A stretch of 64,000 bases of DNA. Origin: Streptomyces sp. NRRL F-5123. Lineage in GTDB: Bacteria; Actinomycetota; Actinomycetes; Streptomycetales; Streptomycetaceae. The notes below the pieces were generated by a model. The model was not told where the DNA came from. It made no database searches and was given only the letters and a program-made list of their open reading frames with translations. Within the stretch, counting starts at the first letter, position 1; each line of letters starts with the position of its first letter. This document shows, piece by piece, positions 46,541 through 54,421 of the stretch. The DNA lies in contig NZ_JOHY01000049.1 in the NCBI RefSeq assembly GCF_000721495.1, positions 20,350 through 84,349 on the forward strand, given 5' to 3'. The position numbers and the translations under genes were made by a program.

Positions 46541-47275
46541 TCAGAGCGCCGTCGAGATCACGTCGAACACCCCGGCCTGGCAGTCCTCCAGGTAGAAGTG
46601 GCCGCCGGGGAAGGCGCGCAGGGCGAAGCGGCCCCGGGTGTGGTCGGCCCAGGACTGGGCCTCGTCCAGGGAGACGTTCGGGTCGGCGTCGCCGATGAGC
46701 GCGGTGACGGCGCAGTCCAGCAGCGGGGCGCCGGCGTGGCGGTAGCTCTCGATGGCGGCGTAGTCGGCGCGGATGATCGGCAGCACCAGCTCCAGCAGAT
46801 GCGGGTCGGCCAGGACGCGCGGGTCGGTGCCGCCCAGCGTGCGCATCTCCGCGACCAGCTCCTCCGTGGTCGCCTGGTGCAGCTCCTCCTCCTTGACCCG
46901 GGAGGGCGCCCGCTGGCCGGAGGCGAACAGGTGCACCGGGCCCGGCTGCCCTTCCCGGGCGATCCGGCAGGCCACCTCGTAGGCGAGGATCGCGCCCATG
47001 CTGTGTCCGAAGAACGCGTACGGCTCGTCGAGCTGCGACGCCAGGGCCTCGTGGATGCGGTCGGCCAGCTCGGGGATGCTGCGGATGAACGGCTCGGCGC
47101 CGCGGTCCTGCCGTCCCGGGTACTGGACGGCCAGCACCTCGACGTCGCGCAGCGACCGCGACCAGGGGTAGAAGTAGCTGGCGGCCCCGCCCGCGTGCGG
47201 GAAGCAGAACAGCCGCGGCCCCCCGGCCGGTCGGCGGTAGACGCGGACCCAGCTGCCGCTGTCGATATCTGTCAC
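46541..47275 (-). CDS. Type II thioesterase
   Basis: This 244-residue alpha/beta hydrolase of the external thioesterase family has LFCFPHAGGAASYF near the N-terminus, VQYPGRQDR, the nucleophile elbow FFGHSMGA (GxSxG), the acid in IGDADPNV and the histidine in PGGHFYL. Such enzymes remove aberrant or stalled acyl groups from carrier domains and restore misprimed modules. GTG at 47275 (with GGTGAGG just upstream) is chosen; GTG 47284 in the same frame is an alternative with poor spacing. It is transcribed alone from its own heptamer promoter (47333-47379). No integrated TE domain occurs in the window, but this editing type normally does not release the final product. Confidence 0.92.
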   Translation of the reverse strand: MTDIDSGSWVRVYRRPAGGPRLFCFPHAGGAASYFYPWSRSLRDVEVLAVQYPGRQDRGAEPFIRSIPELADRIHEALASQLDEPYAFFGHSMGAILAYEVACRIAREGQPGPVHLFASGQRAPSRVKEEELHQATTEELVAEMRTLGGTDPRVLADPHLLELVLPIIRADYAAIESYRHAGAPLLDCAVTALIGDADPNVSLDEAQSWADHTRGRFALRAFPGGHFYLEDCQAGVFDVISTAL

Positions 47276-47332
47276 TGCCCTCACCCTTTTCCGCGCGTCA
47301 CCGAAAGCAGCCGGTTCTCCGGCCCGCCTGAG

Positions 47333-47379
47333 ACCCTATCCCCGCCGTATTAATGCGGCGGACCCCTATCCGGCCCCTA
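47333..47379 (-). promoter_or_regulatory. Heptamer promoter of the type II thioesterase
   Basis: On the minus strand TAGGGGC (47379-47373) and TAGGGGT (47368-47362) are 11 bp apart. They run into TCCGCC at the -35 position (47362-47357), and 18 nt later TAGGGT (47338-47333) follows, giving a leader of about 45 nt. A second reading uses TTAATA, 8 nt after the last heptamer, as the -10 box, which is the geometry of SARP-controlled promoters. The spacer is a palindrome, CCGCCG-TATTAATG-CGGCGG on the plus strand. Confidence 0.6.
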
Positions 47380-47610
47380 TTTTCCCGGCCCCGCATTGCC
47401 GGGGTCCGGTGCCGCTCCCTACCGTCGGAATTCCACGGCACGGCGGCGGATACTTCCGCGGGCGGGACGGGCGAATGGCCGGAACGGCGAAATGCGCGCG
47501 GACGCGTCCCGGCGCCCCGGTCCGGCAGGTGGTCACGGACGGCTTCGGGCGCCGACGGTTGCGGCGGGCAAGTGAATTGGCCGGAATGTCGTCCCCGGCC
47601 GGGCGGGACC

Positions 47611-47641
47611 CGCGGCCGCGTCACGTGGTGACGCGGCCGCG
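47611..47641. terminator. Hairpin terminator after the GAF-domain gene
   Basis: A perfect 14-bp inverted repeat (47611-47624 and 47628-47641) with loop GTG sits 31 nt past the stop of the leftward GAF gene. The rest of the 47276-47672 gap holds the thioesterase promoter and no visible gene. Confidence 0.8.
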
Positions 47642-47672
47642 CCCGCTGCGTGCTGCGCGGTACGGCGCCGGC

Positions 47673-48689
47673 TCAGAGGCCGTAGCTGGGGGCGCCCGGC
47701 AGACCGCCGGCACCCAGCCGCTCGAAGCGCTCCTGCACGTTGGCCGCGAAGGCCTGCTGCTCGGGGCCGGCGTGCGCCTGCCCGGTGGTGTTCATGGCGA
47801 CCGTCAGCACCCCGCTGATGGACGCGCCGGGGGACGTCCGCACCGGCGTGCAGAGGAAGTTGAAGTTCTGCGGCGCCGGGTCGTCGTACGTCATGACGGA
47901 CGCCTGGTTGATCATCGTGGGCGCGCCGGAGCGGAAGGCCTCGTCCATCGCGTTGAAGACGCCGACGGAGTCCAGGCCGGGCAGCACCTGCCGGCCGGGG
48001 CTGAACTGCGGGACCATGCCGAAGGCGGCGCCCTGCCGGCCGTTGGCGTAGCGCAGCAGGTGCTCGGCGCCCTCGGTGAGCATGATCGGGAAGGGCGCGC
48101 CGTCGAAGACCGCGAAGAGCTCCTGCTGCTGCGCCAGCAGGCTGTCGCGCAGCTTGAACTCCGACAGCAGCGTCTCGGACAGCTCCTGCATGCCCGCGCG
48201 CAGCTTGCGGTCCCACGCGCGCGGCTTGGTGTCGGCGACGCAGACGGTGCCGAGGATCATGCCGGTGTTGTCGACCAGCGGGGTGCCCAGGTAGGAGCGC
48301 ACGCCCATGTCGTTGACCAGCGGGTTGCCCTTGAACCGCGGGTAGTCGAAGACGTCTTCGAGGGCGAGCTGGGAACCCTGCGCCACCACGTGGGGGCAGA
48401 ATCCGTAGTCGCCGGGGGCCTCCCGCGCCATGTTGCTCAGATCGAAGACGATGCCGCCCTGGCCAGGGGTCTCGTCGTCACCGTTGGGGACGTACATCCC
48501 GCGGAACATCTGCTGTTCGTCGTTGATGAAGTTGACCATGGCAAGAGGTGACTGCGTGAAGGTTGCCGCCAGCCTGGCGACGCGGTCGAAGGTGGCCTCC
48601 GCGTCGACGGTGTTTAGGCCGAGAATCTGCAGTCTCAACTTCCGCTGCTCGCCCGCGAGTCGGGCCTGATCGGAGGACAAGGGATCCAT
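47673..48689 (-). CDS. GAF-domain sensor-like protein
   Basis: This 338-residue soluble protein has an N-terminal GAF domain (~30-175; SPLAMVNFINDEQQMFRG, FCPHVVAQG, GVRSYLGTPLVDNTG, GTVCVADTKPR). A PAS-like second half follows (~205-330; AVFDGAPFPIMLTEGAEHLL, FNAMDEAFRSG). No kinase, phosphatase or DNA-binding output domain is present. Such GAF-only proteins are common in streptomycetes and their ligands are mostly unknown. It is flanked by a terminator and a long gap, so it is a single-gene unit that interrupts the biosynthetic genes. Whether it belongs to the pathway is unclear. Confidence 0.85.
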   Translation of the reverse strand: MDPLSSDQARLAGEQRKLRLQILGLNTVDAEATFDRVARLAATFTQSPLAMVNFINDEQQMFRGMYVPNGDDETPGQGGIVFDLSNMAREAPGDYGFCPHVVAQGSQLALEDVFDYPRFKGNPLVNDMGVRSYLGTPLVDNTGMILGTVCVADTKPRAWDRKLRAGMQELSETLLSEFKLRDSLLAQQQELFAVFDGAPFPIMLTEGAEHLLRYANGRQGAAFGMVPQFSPGRQVLPGLDSVGVFNAMDEAFRSGAPTMINQASVMTYDDPAPQNFNFLCTPVRTSPGASISGVLTVAMNTTGQAHAGPEQQAFAANVQERFERLGAGGLPGAPSYGL

Positions 48690-49333
48690 GGCACCAGATC
48701 AAATCAGAAGAGCCGCGCCGACGGATCACCCCTTCCGATATTGTCCGCATCACGTGCCCCAGTCGACCGTACCGGGCACCCAGAGTGACCGGATCCTGCC
48801 GTTCGGGTGACCATGCCCCGCAGTACCGGCCCGGCGCATATGCCCAACTCGGGAGTCTGTCCAGACACTTCCAGGTTTCAACCTTCGCCGATCACTTCCC
48901 GCCATTCCTTGAGCGACAACCGAGCAGATGCGAGGCTACGTACGACAATCATGCGGTGACCGCGCACCGGTGGGGCCGGAAGGCAGTGTTCCGGACCCGC
49001 CGACGGGGGTGGACTGAGGCGGCTGTCGCCACAGGCCGTCGCGAGCCATATGTCCGAGTTCCAGCAAGAAAGGGCACGGTGGGGTGGGGCAGGTGTGGTC
49101 CGAGCTGTGGGCCTCCCGTCGGAGACAGGGTCAGGACCTTTTCGGCCAGCTGGACATACGCGATGTCCCCCCGGACTCCGCACCGTGCGCCTGGGCCTTA
49201 ACCCGGCCGGCGGGCGGCGATGTCACCTCCGCCCGGCGGCGGTAAGGCCGCGTTCAGTCGCTCCGAGGCCATAAGGCAAGGTCAACTCCGCCACTCCACA
49301 CAGATGGTGGCGAAGCATTGAAGGAGTTTCCCC
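48690..49333. other. Intergenic region, 644 bp
   Basis: I see no convincing gene here; the open frames on both strands lack the family features and codon bias of the neighbours. It must hold the promoters of the leftward GAF gene and the rightward KS-ACP operon. Near 49206-49245 imperfect arms (GGCGGGCGG and CCGCCCGGC) could form a hairpin in the leader of the KS-ACP operon. No TAGGGGT heptamer pair is present, so this operon seems outside the putative regulon. Confidence 0.5.
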
Positions 49334-51280
49334 ATGATCAGGTCGGACGTGGACGCGCGGTCCGTGGCGGTGATCGGTATGTCCTGCCGCCTCCCGGGTG
49401 CCACGGGGACGGACGCACTGTGGACACTGCTGCGCAACGAGGTGGACGCCACCGGCGAGACACCTCCCGATCGCTATGACGTCGACACACTGCACTCGGC
49501 GGCTCCGCAGCCCGGGCGGATCGCCAGCCGCCGGGCCGGCTACCTCGGCGATGTCGCCGACTTCGACGCCGGCTTCTTCAACATGTCCACCACCGAGGCC
49601 GTCGAACTCGACCCGCAGCAGCGCCTGTTGCTGATGACCACCTACGAGGCGCTGGAGGACGCCGGCCAGCGCCCCGACCTGCTCGCCGGCTCCAGGACGG
49701 GCGTCTTCGTCGGCAACGCCCGCGCGGACTACCTGGAGAACGCGCTGCGCCAGGGGCCCGAGGCGGCCACCGCCGCCCAGTTGCACAACTTCCGCTCCCT
49801 GCTCCCGGCCCGGCTCAGCTATGTCTTCGACTTCCGCGGGCCGAGCGTCGTGGTGGACACCGCGTGCTCCTCCGCCCTGGTGGCCGTGCACCAGGCGGTG
49901 CAGAGCCTGCGCTCCGGCGAGACGCCGCTCGCGGTCGCCGCCGCGGTCAACCTCGCACTGCGTCCTGACGAGGGCCTGGTGATGAGCCAGGCCGGCGCCA
50001 TGTCAGGGGACGGCCGCAGCAAGTTCGGTGACGCGGGGGCGGACGGCCACGCGCCCAGCGACGCCGTCGCGGTCGTCGTCCTCAAGCGTCTCGGCGACGC
50101 CATCGCCGACGGCGACCGGGTCCGCGCCGTCATCAGCGGCAGCGCGGTCGGCAACGACGGCCGCACCAGCGACAGCGTCCTCAACCCCTCGCTGGAGGGC
50201 CAGCAGTCGGTGCTGCGCTGGGCCTACGAGGACGCCGGGATCGCTCCCTGCGACGTCGACTTCGTCGAGGCGCACGGCTCCGGCTCGCCCGCCCTCGACC
50301 CGCTGGAGCTGACCGCGCTGGGCCAGGTGCTCGGCGAGGGGCGGCCCGCGGAACGGCCGCTGCTGGTCGGCTCGCTCAAGACCAACATCGGGCACGCCGA
50401 GGCGGCCGGCGGCCTGGCCGGGCTCATCAAGGCGGTGCTGTGCCTGGAGCACGGCCAGGTCCCCGCGAGCCTCAACATGAGCACCCCGAACCCGCGCGTC
50501 GACTGGGCGGGCCTGCCGCTGGAGGTGCCGGTCTCGCTGCGCGAGCTGCCGGACCGCGGGCGCCCGGCCGTCGCCGGCGTCTCCGGGCAGGGCTCGTCGG
50601 CGCTCAACGCCCATGTGGTGCTGCGCCAGCCGGACCCCGCCGCCCCGGCCGCCGAGCCGATGCCCGGAGCGCCCTACCTCCTGGTGCTCTCCGCGCGTAG
50701 CCCCGAGGCGCTGACCGCCCTGGCCCGCGCCTACGCCGACTACCTCGCGCCCTGGGGCGAGGGCTCCCGGCACCCGCTGCGCGACATCTGCTTCAGCGCC
50801 GCCACCCGGCGCCAGCACCTGGAGCACCGGATGGCGGTCGTCGGGTCGACGCACGAGCAGATGACGGCCGCGCTGTCCGGCCTGCCGGGGCTGGGCGGCC
50901 AGCCGCTGTCCGGGCTCGCCGAGCGCTACCGCTGGGGCGAGGAGCTGGACTGGGAGGCGGTGTTCGGCGCGCCGGGCCGCTACGTCCCGCTCCCCCACTA
51001 CCCGTGGCAGACCCGGCGCTACTGGCCCGGGGAGCAGCAGGCCTCGGACGGCGGCGGCGGCGACCTGGCGGCGTGGATGCTGCGCGAGCACGCCAGGACC
51101 GTCTTCGACGACGGCTCGACGCTCAACGAGATCGGCATCGACTCGCTCGCCCGGCTGCGAATCCTGGTGGAGCTGTCCAAGCTCTCCAGCCACGAGGTCG
51201 ACCCGGACGAGTTCGGCCGCCTGCGCACCGTCGGCGAGCTGCGGCAGTGGACCCGAGGGCTGGAGGCCGGCGCCAGATGA
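49334..51280 (+). CDS. KS-ACP protein without an AT domain
   Basis: This is a 648-residue protein. The KS (~10-430) has Cys ~177 in DTACSS, His ~313 in AHGSGS (HGTGT variant) and His ~350 in NIGH. The KS-to-AT linker (FSAATRRQHLEHRMAVVG) is present, but it is followed directly by the post-AT linker (YVPLPHYPWQTRRYW, ~550), so the ~300-residue AT is cleanly missing. A short ACP closes the protein (IGIDSLARL, Ser ~602). AAGGAG precedes the ATG by 10 nt. The following A-domain gene overlaps by 4 nt (ATGA), so the ACP may be loaded with an amino acid rather than malonyl. The clean loss suggests an evolved, working AT-less module rather than decay. Confidence 0.9.
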   Translation: MIRSDVDARSVAVIGMSCRLPGATGTDALWTLLRNEVDATGETPPDRYDVDTLHSAAPQPGRIASRRAGYLGDVADFDAGFFNMSTTEAVELDPQQRLLLMTTYEALEDAGQRPDLLAGSRTGVFVGNARADYLENALRQGPEAATAAQLHNFRSLLPARLSYVFDFRGPSVVVDTACSSALVAVHQAVQSLRSGETPLAVAAAVNLALRPDEGLVMSQAGAMSGDGRSKFGDAGADGHAPSDAVAVVVLKRLGDAIADGDRVRAVISGSAVGNDGRTSDSVLNPSLEGQQSVLRWAYEDAGIAPCDVDFVEAHGSGSPALDPLELTALGQVLGEGRPAERPLLVGSLKTNIGHAEAAGGLAGLIKAVLCLEHGQVPASLNMSTPNPRVDWAGLPLEVPVSLRELPDRGRPAVAGVSGQGSSALNAHVVLRQPDPAAPAAEPMPGAPYLLVLSARSPEALTALARAYADYLAPWGEGSRHPLRDICFSAATRRQHLEHRMAVVGSTHEQMTAALSGLPGLGGQPLSGLAERYRWGEELDWEAVFGAPGRYVPLPHYPWQTRRYWPGEQQASDGGGGDLAAWMLREHARTVFDDGSTLNEIGIDSLARLRILVELSKLSSHEVDPDEFGRLRTVGELRQWTRGLEAGAR

Positions 51281-52815
51281 TCGGCGAGCACACCGCGTAC
51301 GACCGCTTCGCCCGCTCCGCGGCGGAGCACGGATACGACGTCACCGCGCTGGAGGTGGGCGAGGACCGGCTGAGCTACGGCGAGCTGCGCGACCTGGCCG
51401 AACGGCTCGCCGCGCACCTGGTGGCGCACGCCGGGGGCACCGCGCCGCGCCGGATCGGGCTGCTGGCGGGCCGCTCGGTGACCGCCTACGCCGGGTACCT
51501 GGCCGCGCTGCGGCTGGGCGCCACCGTCGTACCGCTCAACCCTGAGCACCCGCAGGCGCGGACGGGGCAGATCGCGAACGCCGCGGAGCTGGACGTGGTG
51601 GTGGCCGACCCCTCGGCGGACGGCACCGACCCCGGCGTGCCGGTGACCCGGATCGGCCCCGGCGAGCTGGAGGTGCTGGCCAAGGAGCCGGCCCCCGACC
51701 TGCCCGCCCTGCCGGCCGGACCCGACGACGTGGCGTACCTCATCTACACGTCGGGCTCGACGGGCGCTCCCAAGGGCGTGCCGATCCTGCACCGCAACAT
51801 CGCCCGCTACCTCGACCGCTTCGCCGGGCGGTACGGGATCGGGCCCGGCAGCCGGCTGTCGCAGACCTTCGAGCTGACCTTCGACGGCTCCGTGCACGAC
51901 CTGTTCGTCGCCTGGCAGGACGGCGGCACGCTCGTGGTGCCCGCGCGCGGCCAGCTGCTGTCGCCCGCGCGGACCGTCGCCAACCTGCGGCTCACGCACT
52001 GGTTCTCGGTGCCCTCGCTCATCACCTTCGCCTCCCGGCTGGGCACCCTCGGCCCCGGCAGCATGCCCACGCTGCGGTGGAGCATCTTCGGCGGCGAGGC
52101 GCTGCCGCTGGAGGCCGCCCGCGAGTGGAAGGCGGCGGCCCCGGCCAGCCGGATCGAGGTGCTGTACGGGCCGACCGAACTGACCATCTCCTGCACCTCC
52201 TACGAGCTGCCCGCCGACCCCGCCGACTGGCCGCAGACCCCGAACGGCACGGCGCCGATCGGGACGATCCACCGGGACCTGGACTTCGTGCTGCTCGACG
52301 AGGACGGTTCGCCGGGCGACAGCGGCGAGCTGTGCGTGCGCGGCGACCTGCGCTTCCCCGGCTACCAGGACCCCGGCAACAACCCCGGTCGCTTCCTGAC
52401 GCCCGACCAGGAGCCCTTCACCGGCGGCGAGCTGACCGACCGGCACTGGTACCGCACCGGCGACCGGGTCGCGGTGCAGGACGGCGTGCTGGTCCACCTC
52501 GGCCGTGTCGACCACCAGGTGAAGGTCCGCGGCCACCGCATCGAGCTGGGCGAGGTGGAGGCGGTGTTGCGGCGCCAGCCAGGGGTGCGCGAGGCCGTGG
52601 TGCTCGCGCTGCCCACCGAGGACGGCGAGCCGGAGCTGCACGCGGCCGTCACGGGCGCGGGGCTGGGCTCCGACACGCTCTACGCAGGGCTCACCGGCCA
52701 GCTGCCGCCCTACATGCTGCCGCGCCGGATATCGGTGCTGGACAGCCTGCCGCTCAACACGAACGGCAAGATCGACCGCCGGGCGCTGGGCGCCGCGCTG
52801 ACGCGCACCGGCTGA
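51277..52815 (+). CDS. Stand-alone amino acid adenylation enzyme
   Basis: This 512-residue A domain has IYTSGSTGAPKG (A3), FTFDGSVHD-like A4 (TFDGSVHDLF), YGPTEL (A5), YRTGD (A7) and NTNGKID (A10). Specificity positions read about D-G-H-F-I-G-L-I-S-K, a code I cannot assign; Asp at the first position indicates an alpha-amino acid. There is no fused carrier. The ATGA overlap with the KS-ACP gene makes that ACP the natural acceptor. Relatives with the FD.SVxDLFxxW pattern include stand-alone loading enzymes of macrolactam pathways, but this is a weak hint. An FAD oxidoreductase follows 165 nt later. Confidence 0.9.
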   Translation: MIGEHTAYDRFARSAAEHGYDVTALEVGEDRLSYGELRDLAERLAAHLVAHAGGTAPRRIGLLAGRSVTAYAGYLAALRLGATVVPLNPEHPQARTGQIANAAELDVVVADPSADGTDPGVPVTRIGPGELEVLAKEPAPDLPALPAGPDDVAYLIYTSGSTGAPKGVPILHRNIARYLDRFAGRYGIGPGSRLSQTFELTFDGSVHDLFVAWQDGGTLVVPARGQLLSPARTVANLRLTHWFSVPSLITFASRLGTLGPGSMPTLRWSIFGGEALPLEAAREWKAAAPASRIEVLYGPTELTISCTSYELPADPADWPQTPNGTAPIGTIHRDLDFVLLDEDGSPGDSGELCVRGDLRFPGYQDPGNNPGRFLTPDQEPFTGGELTDRHWYRTGDRVAVQDGVLVHLGRVDHQVKVRGHRIELGEVEAVLRRQPGVREAVVLALPTEDGEPELHAAVTGAGLGSDTLYAGLTGQLPPYMLPRRISVLDSLPLNTNGKIDRRALGAALTRTG

Positions 52816-52980
52816 GCGGCCCGGCGGCGCGGAAGCCGTCGGAAGGCCGCGGGGACCCGCCGGGGATCCGCGGCGAAGCCGTAGGAGAGTCGCAGGAAGA
52901 AGGGTCCGCCGACAGTGCCGTCGGCGGGCCGAGTCCGGGCAAGGCCATGACCCCCGTTCCGACGTCTGTGATGAGGCACC

Positions 52981-54165
52981 ATGTTCGACGCCATCGTGGT
53001 GGGCGCGCGCTGTGCCGGCGCACCCACCGCCATGCTGCTGGCCCGCGCCGGTTACCGGGTGCTGCTGCTCGACAAGGGGCAGACCGGCACCGACACCCTG
53101 TCCACCCATCTGCTGCACCAGCCCGGGGTCGCCGCGCTGGCCCGCTGGGGGCTGCTGGACGAGGTGCGCGCGACGGGCTGCCCGCCGCTGGAGAACGTGG
53201 TCTACGAGATCGCCGACATCCACCTGGAGGGCTGCGCGCGCGGCGTGGAGGGCCAGCGGGCCGGCTACGCCCCGCGCCGCTACGTGCTGGACGCGATCCT
53301 CGCGCGGGCGGCCGTCGCCGCGGGCGTCGAGCTGCGCGAGGACTGCCGGGTGACGGGCCTGCTGCGGGACCCCGCCGGGCGGGTGACCGGCGTCGAAGGA
53401 CGGTACGGCGAGCGGGCGTTCACCGAGCACGCCCCGCTGGTGATCGGCGCGGACGGCATGCGCTCGACGGTCGCCCGGCTGGCCGGGGCCCCCTTCACCG
53501 CCTCCGACCCGCTGCTCACCTGCGCCTACTACACCTATTTCGCCGGCGTGCCGGCCGATCTGGAGCTGTACGAGGCACCGGGCAGCTGGACGGCCGCGGT
53601 CCCCACCAACGACGGGCTCACGCTCGTCCTGGCCTACTTCCCGCAGCCTCGGTTCGCCGAGGTCCGCACCGACGCGATGCGCCACTACCGGGAGCACGTG
53701 CGGACGACCGCGCCCGCACTGCACGAGCGGCTGGGCGGTAGGGAGCCGGCCGAGCGGCTGCGCGGCACCGGGGACCAGCAGAACTACTTCCGGCAGGCGG
53801 CCGGGCCCGGCTGGGCGCTGGTGGGGGACGCCGGGCACCACAAGGACTCGATCACCGCGCGTGGCATCAGCGACGCCTTCCTCCAGGCCGAGGCGCTGGT
53901 CCGGCACGTGTCGGGGAAGCTCACCGGTGATCCGGCCCAACTCGACGCGGCACTAAGGGACTTCGGGTCCGAGCGTGATGAAACTCTCACCCCCGGGTAC
54001 GAGGCGACGCTCGCGGTCGCGCAGCTGACGCCGCACGAGCAGCGGATGTCGCTGCTCCGGGCGGTGCAGACGGACGCCGAACTGACCTCGATCTACTTCG
54101 ACATGGTCGCCGGAATCGCCTCCGCGAGCGCCCTGTACACGCCTAGACTCCTGTCACTGCTGTGA
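52981..54165 (+). CDS. FAD-dependent oxidoreductase (PHBH/GGR-like)
   Basis: This 394-residue flavoprotein has an N-terminal FAD-binding motif in the variant form VGARCAGAPTA, an internal GADGMRSTVARLAG and the second FAD motif WALVGDAGHHKDSITARGISDA. It belongs to the p-hydroxybenzoate-hydroxylase/geranylgeranyl-reductase superfamily, whose members hydroxylate, epoxidise or reduce. No halogenase WxWxIP motif is seen. It is the last gene of the KS-ACP and A-domain unit and is followed by a hairpin terminator, which marks the right end of the biosynthetic genes. Possible roles are tailoring or thiazoline oxidation; neither is shown by the sequence. Confidence 0.88.
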   Translation: MFDAIVVGARCAGAPTAMLLARAGYRVLLLDKGQTGTDTLSTHLLHQPGVAALARWGLLDEVRATGCPPLENVVYEIADIHLEGCARGVEGQRAGYAPRRYVLDAILARAAVAAGVELREDCRVTGLLRDPAGRVTGVEGRYGERAFTEHAPLVIGADGMRSTVARLAGAPFTASDPLLTCAYYTYFAGVPADLELYEAPGSWTAAVPTNDGLTLVLAYFPQPRFAEVRTDAMRHYREHVRTTAPALHERLGGREPAERLRGTGDQQNYFRQAAGPGWALVGDAGHHKDSITARGISDAFLQAEALVRHVSGKLTGDPAQLDAALRDFGSERDETLTPGYEATLAVAQLTPHEQRMSLLRAVQTDAELTSIYFDMVAGIASASALYTPRLLSLL

Positions 54166-54173
54166 CGTGTGGG

Positions 54174-54208
54174 GCCCCTGTGGCTGCCCATAGCGGGCGC
54201 CACGGGGC
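54174..54208 (+). terminator. Hairpin terminator after the FAD oxidoreductase
   Basis: GCCCCTGTGGC (54174-54184) pairs with GCCACGGGGC (54199-54208) with one bulged T, followed by TTT. It lies 9 nt past the stop codon. The rest of the gap to 54421 should hold the promoter of the conservon. Confidence 0.7.
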
Positions 54209-54421
54209 TTTGCCGCCCTGTTCGAACACCCGGATGGACGCTTTCGGTCCATTGGGAGTTGCCAGAGGCAGACGCTGACGCTCCGCCATGATCCTGGTAG
54301 GGTCACCGCGTTAGCCCACTTCGGTGACGGTGAGTCAAGGTGCCGCGCCGAAAAGAATCGGCATTTTTCTTGCATAACCCCCGGAAGAACACCAGCGCTC
54401 CGCTGCCGTACGAGGAATCAG

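Noticed and set aside
46598..47353. Plus-strand frame that the orphan rightward promoter could express
   Set aside because: Its translation is an antisense shadow of the type II thioesterase with no recognisable family; an antisense RNA is more likely if the promoter works.
48563..49201. 212-codon plus-strand frame across the 48.7-49.3 kb gap
   Set aside because: It starts inside the GAF gene, has an irregular Arg/Pro-rich composition and no ribosome-binding site.
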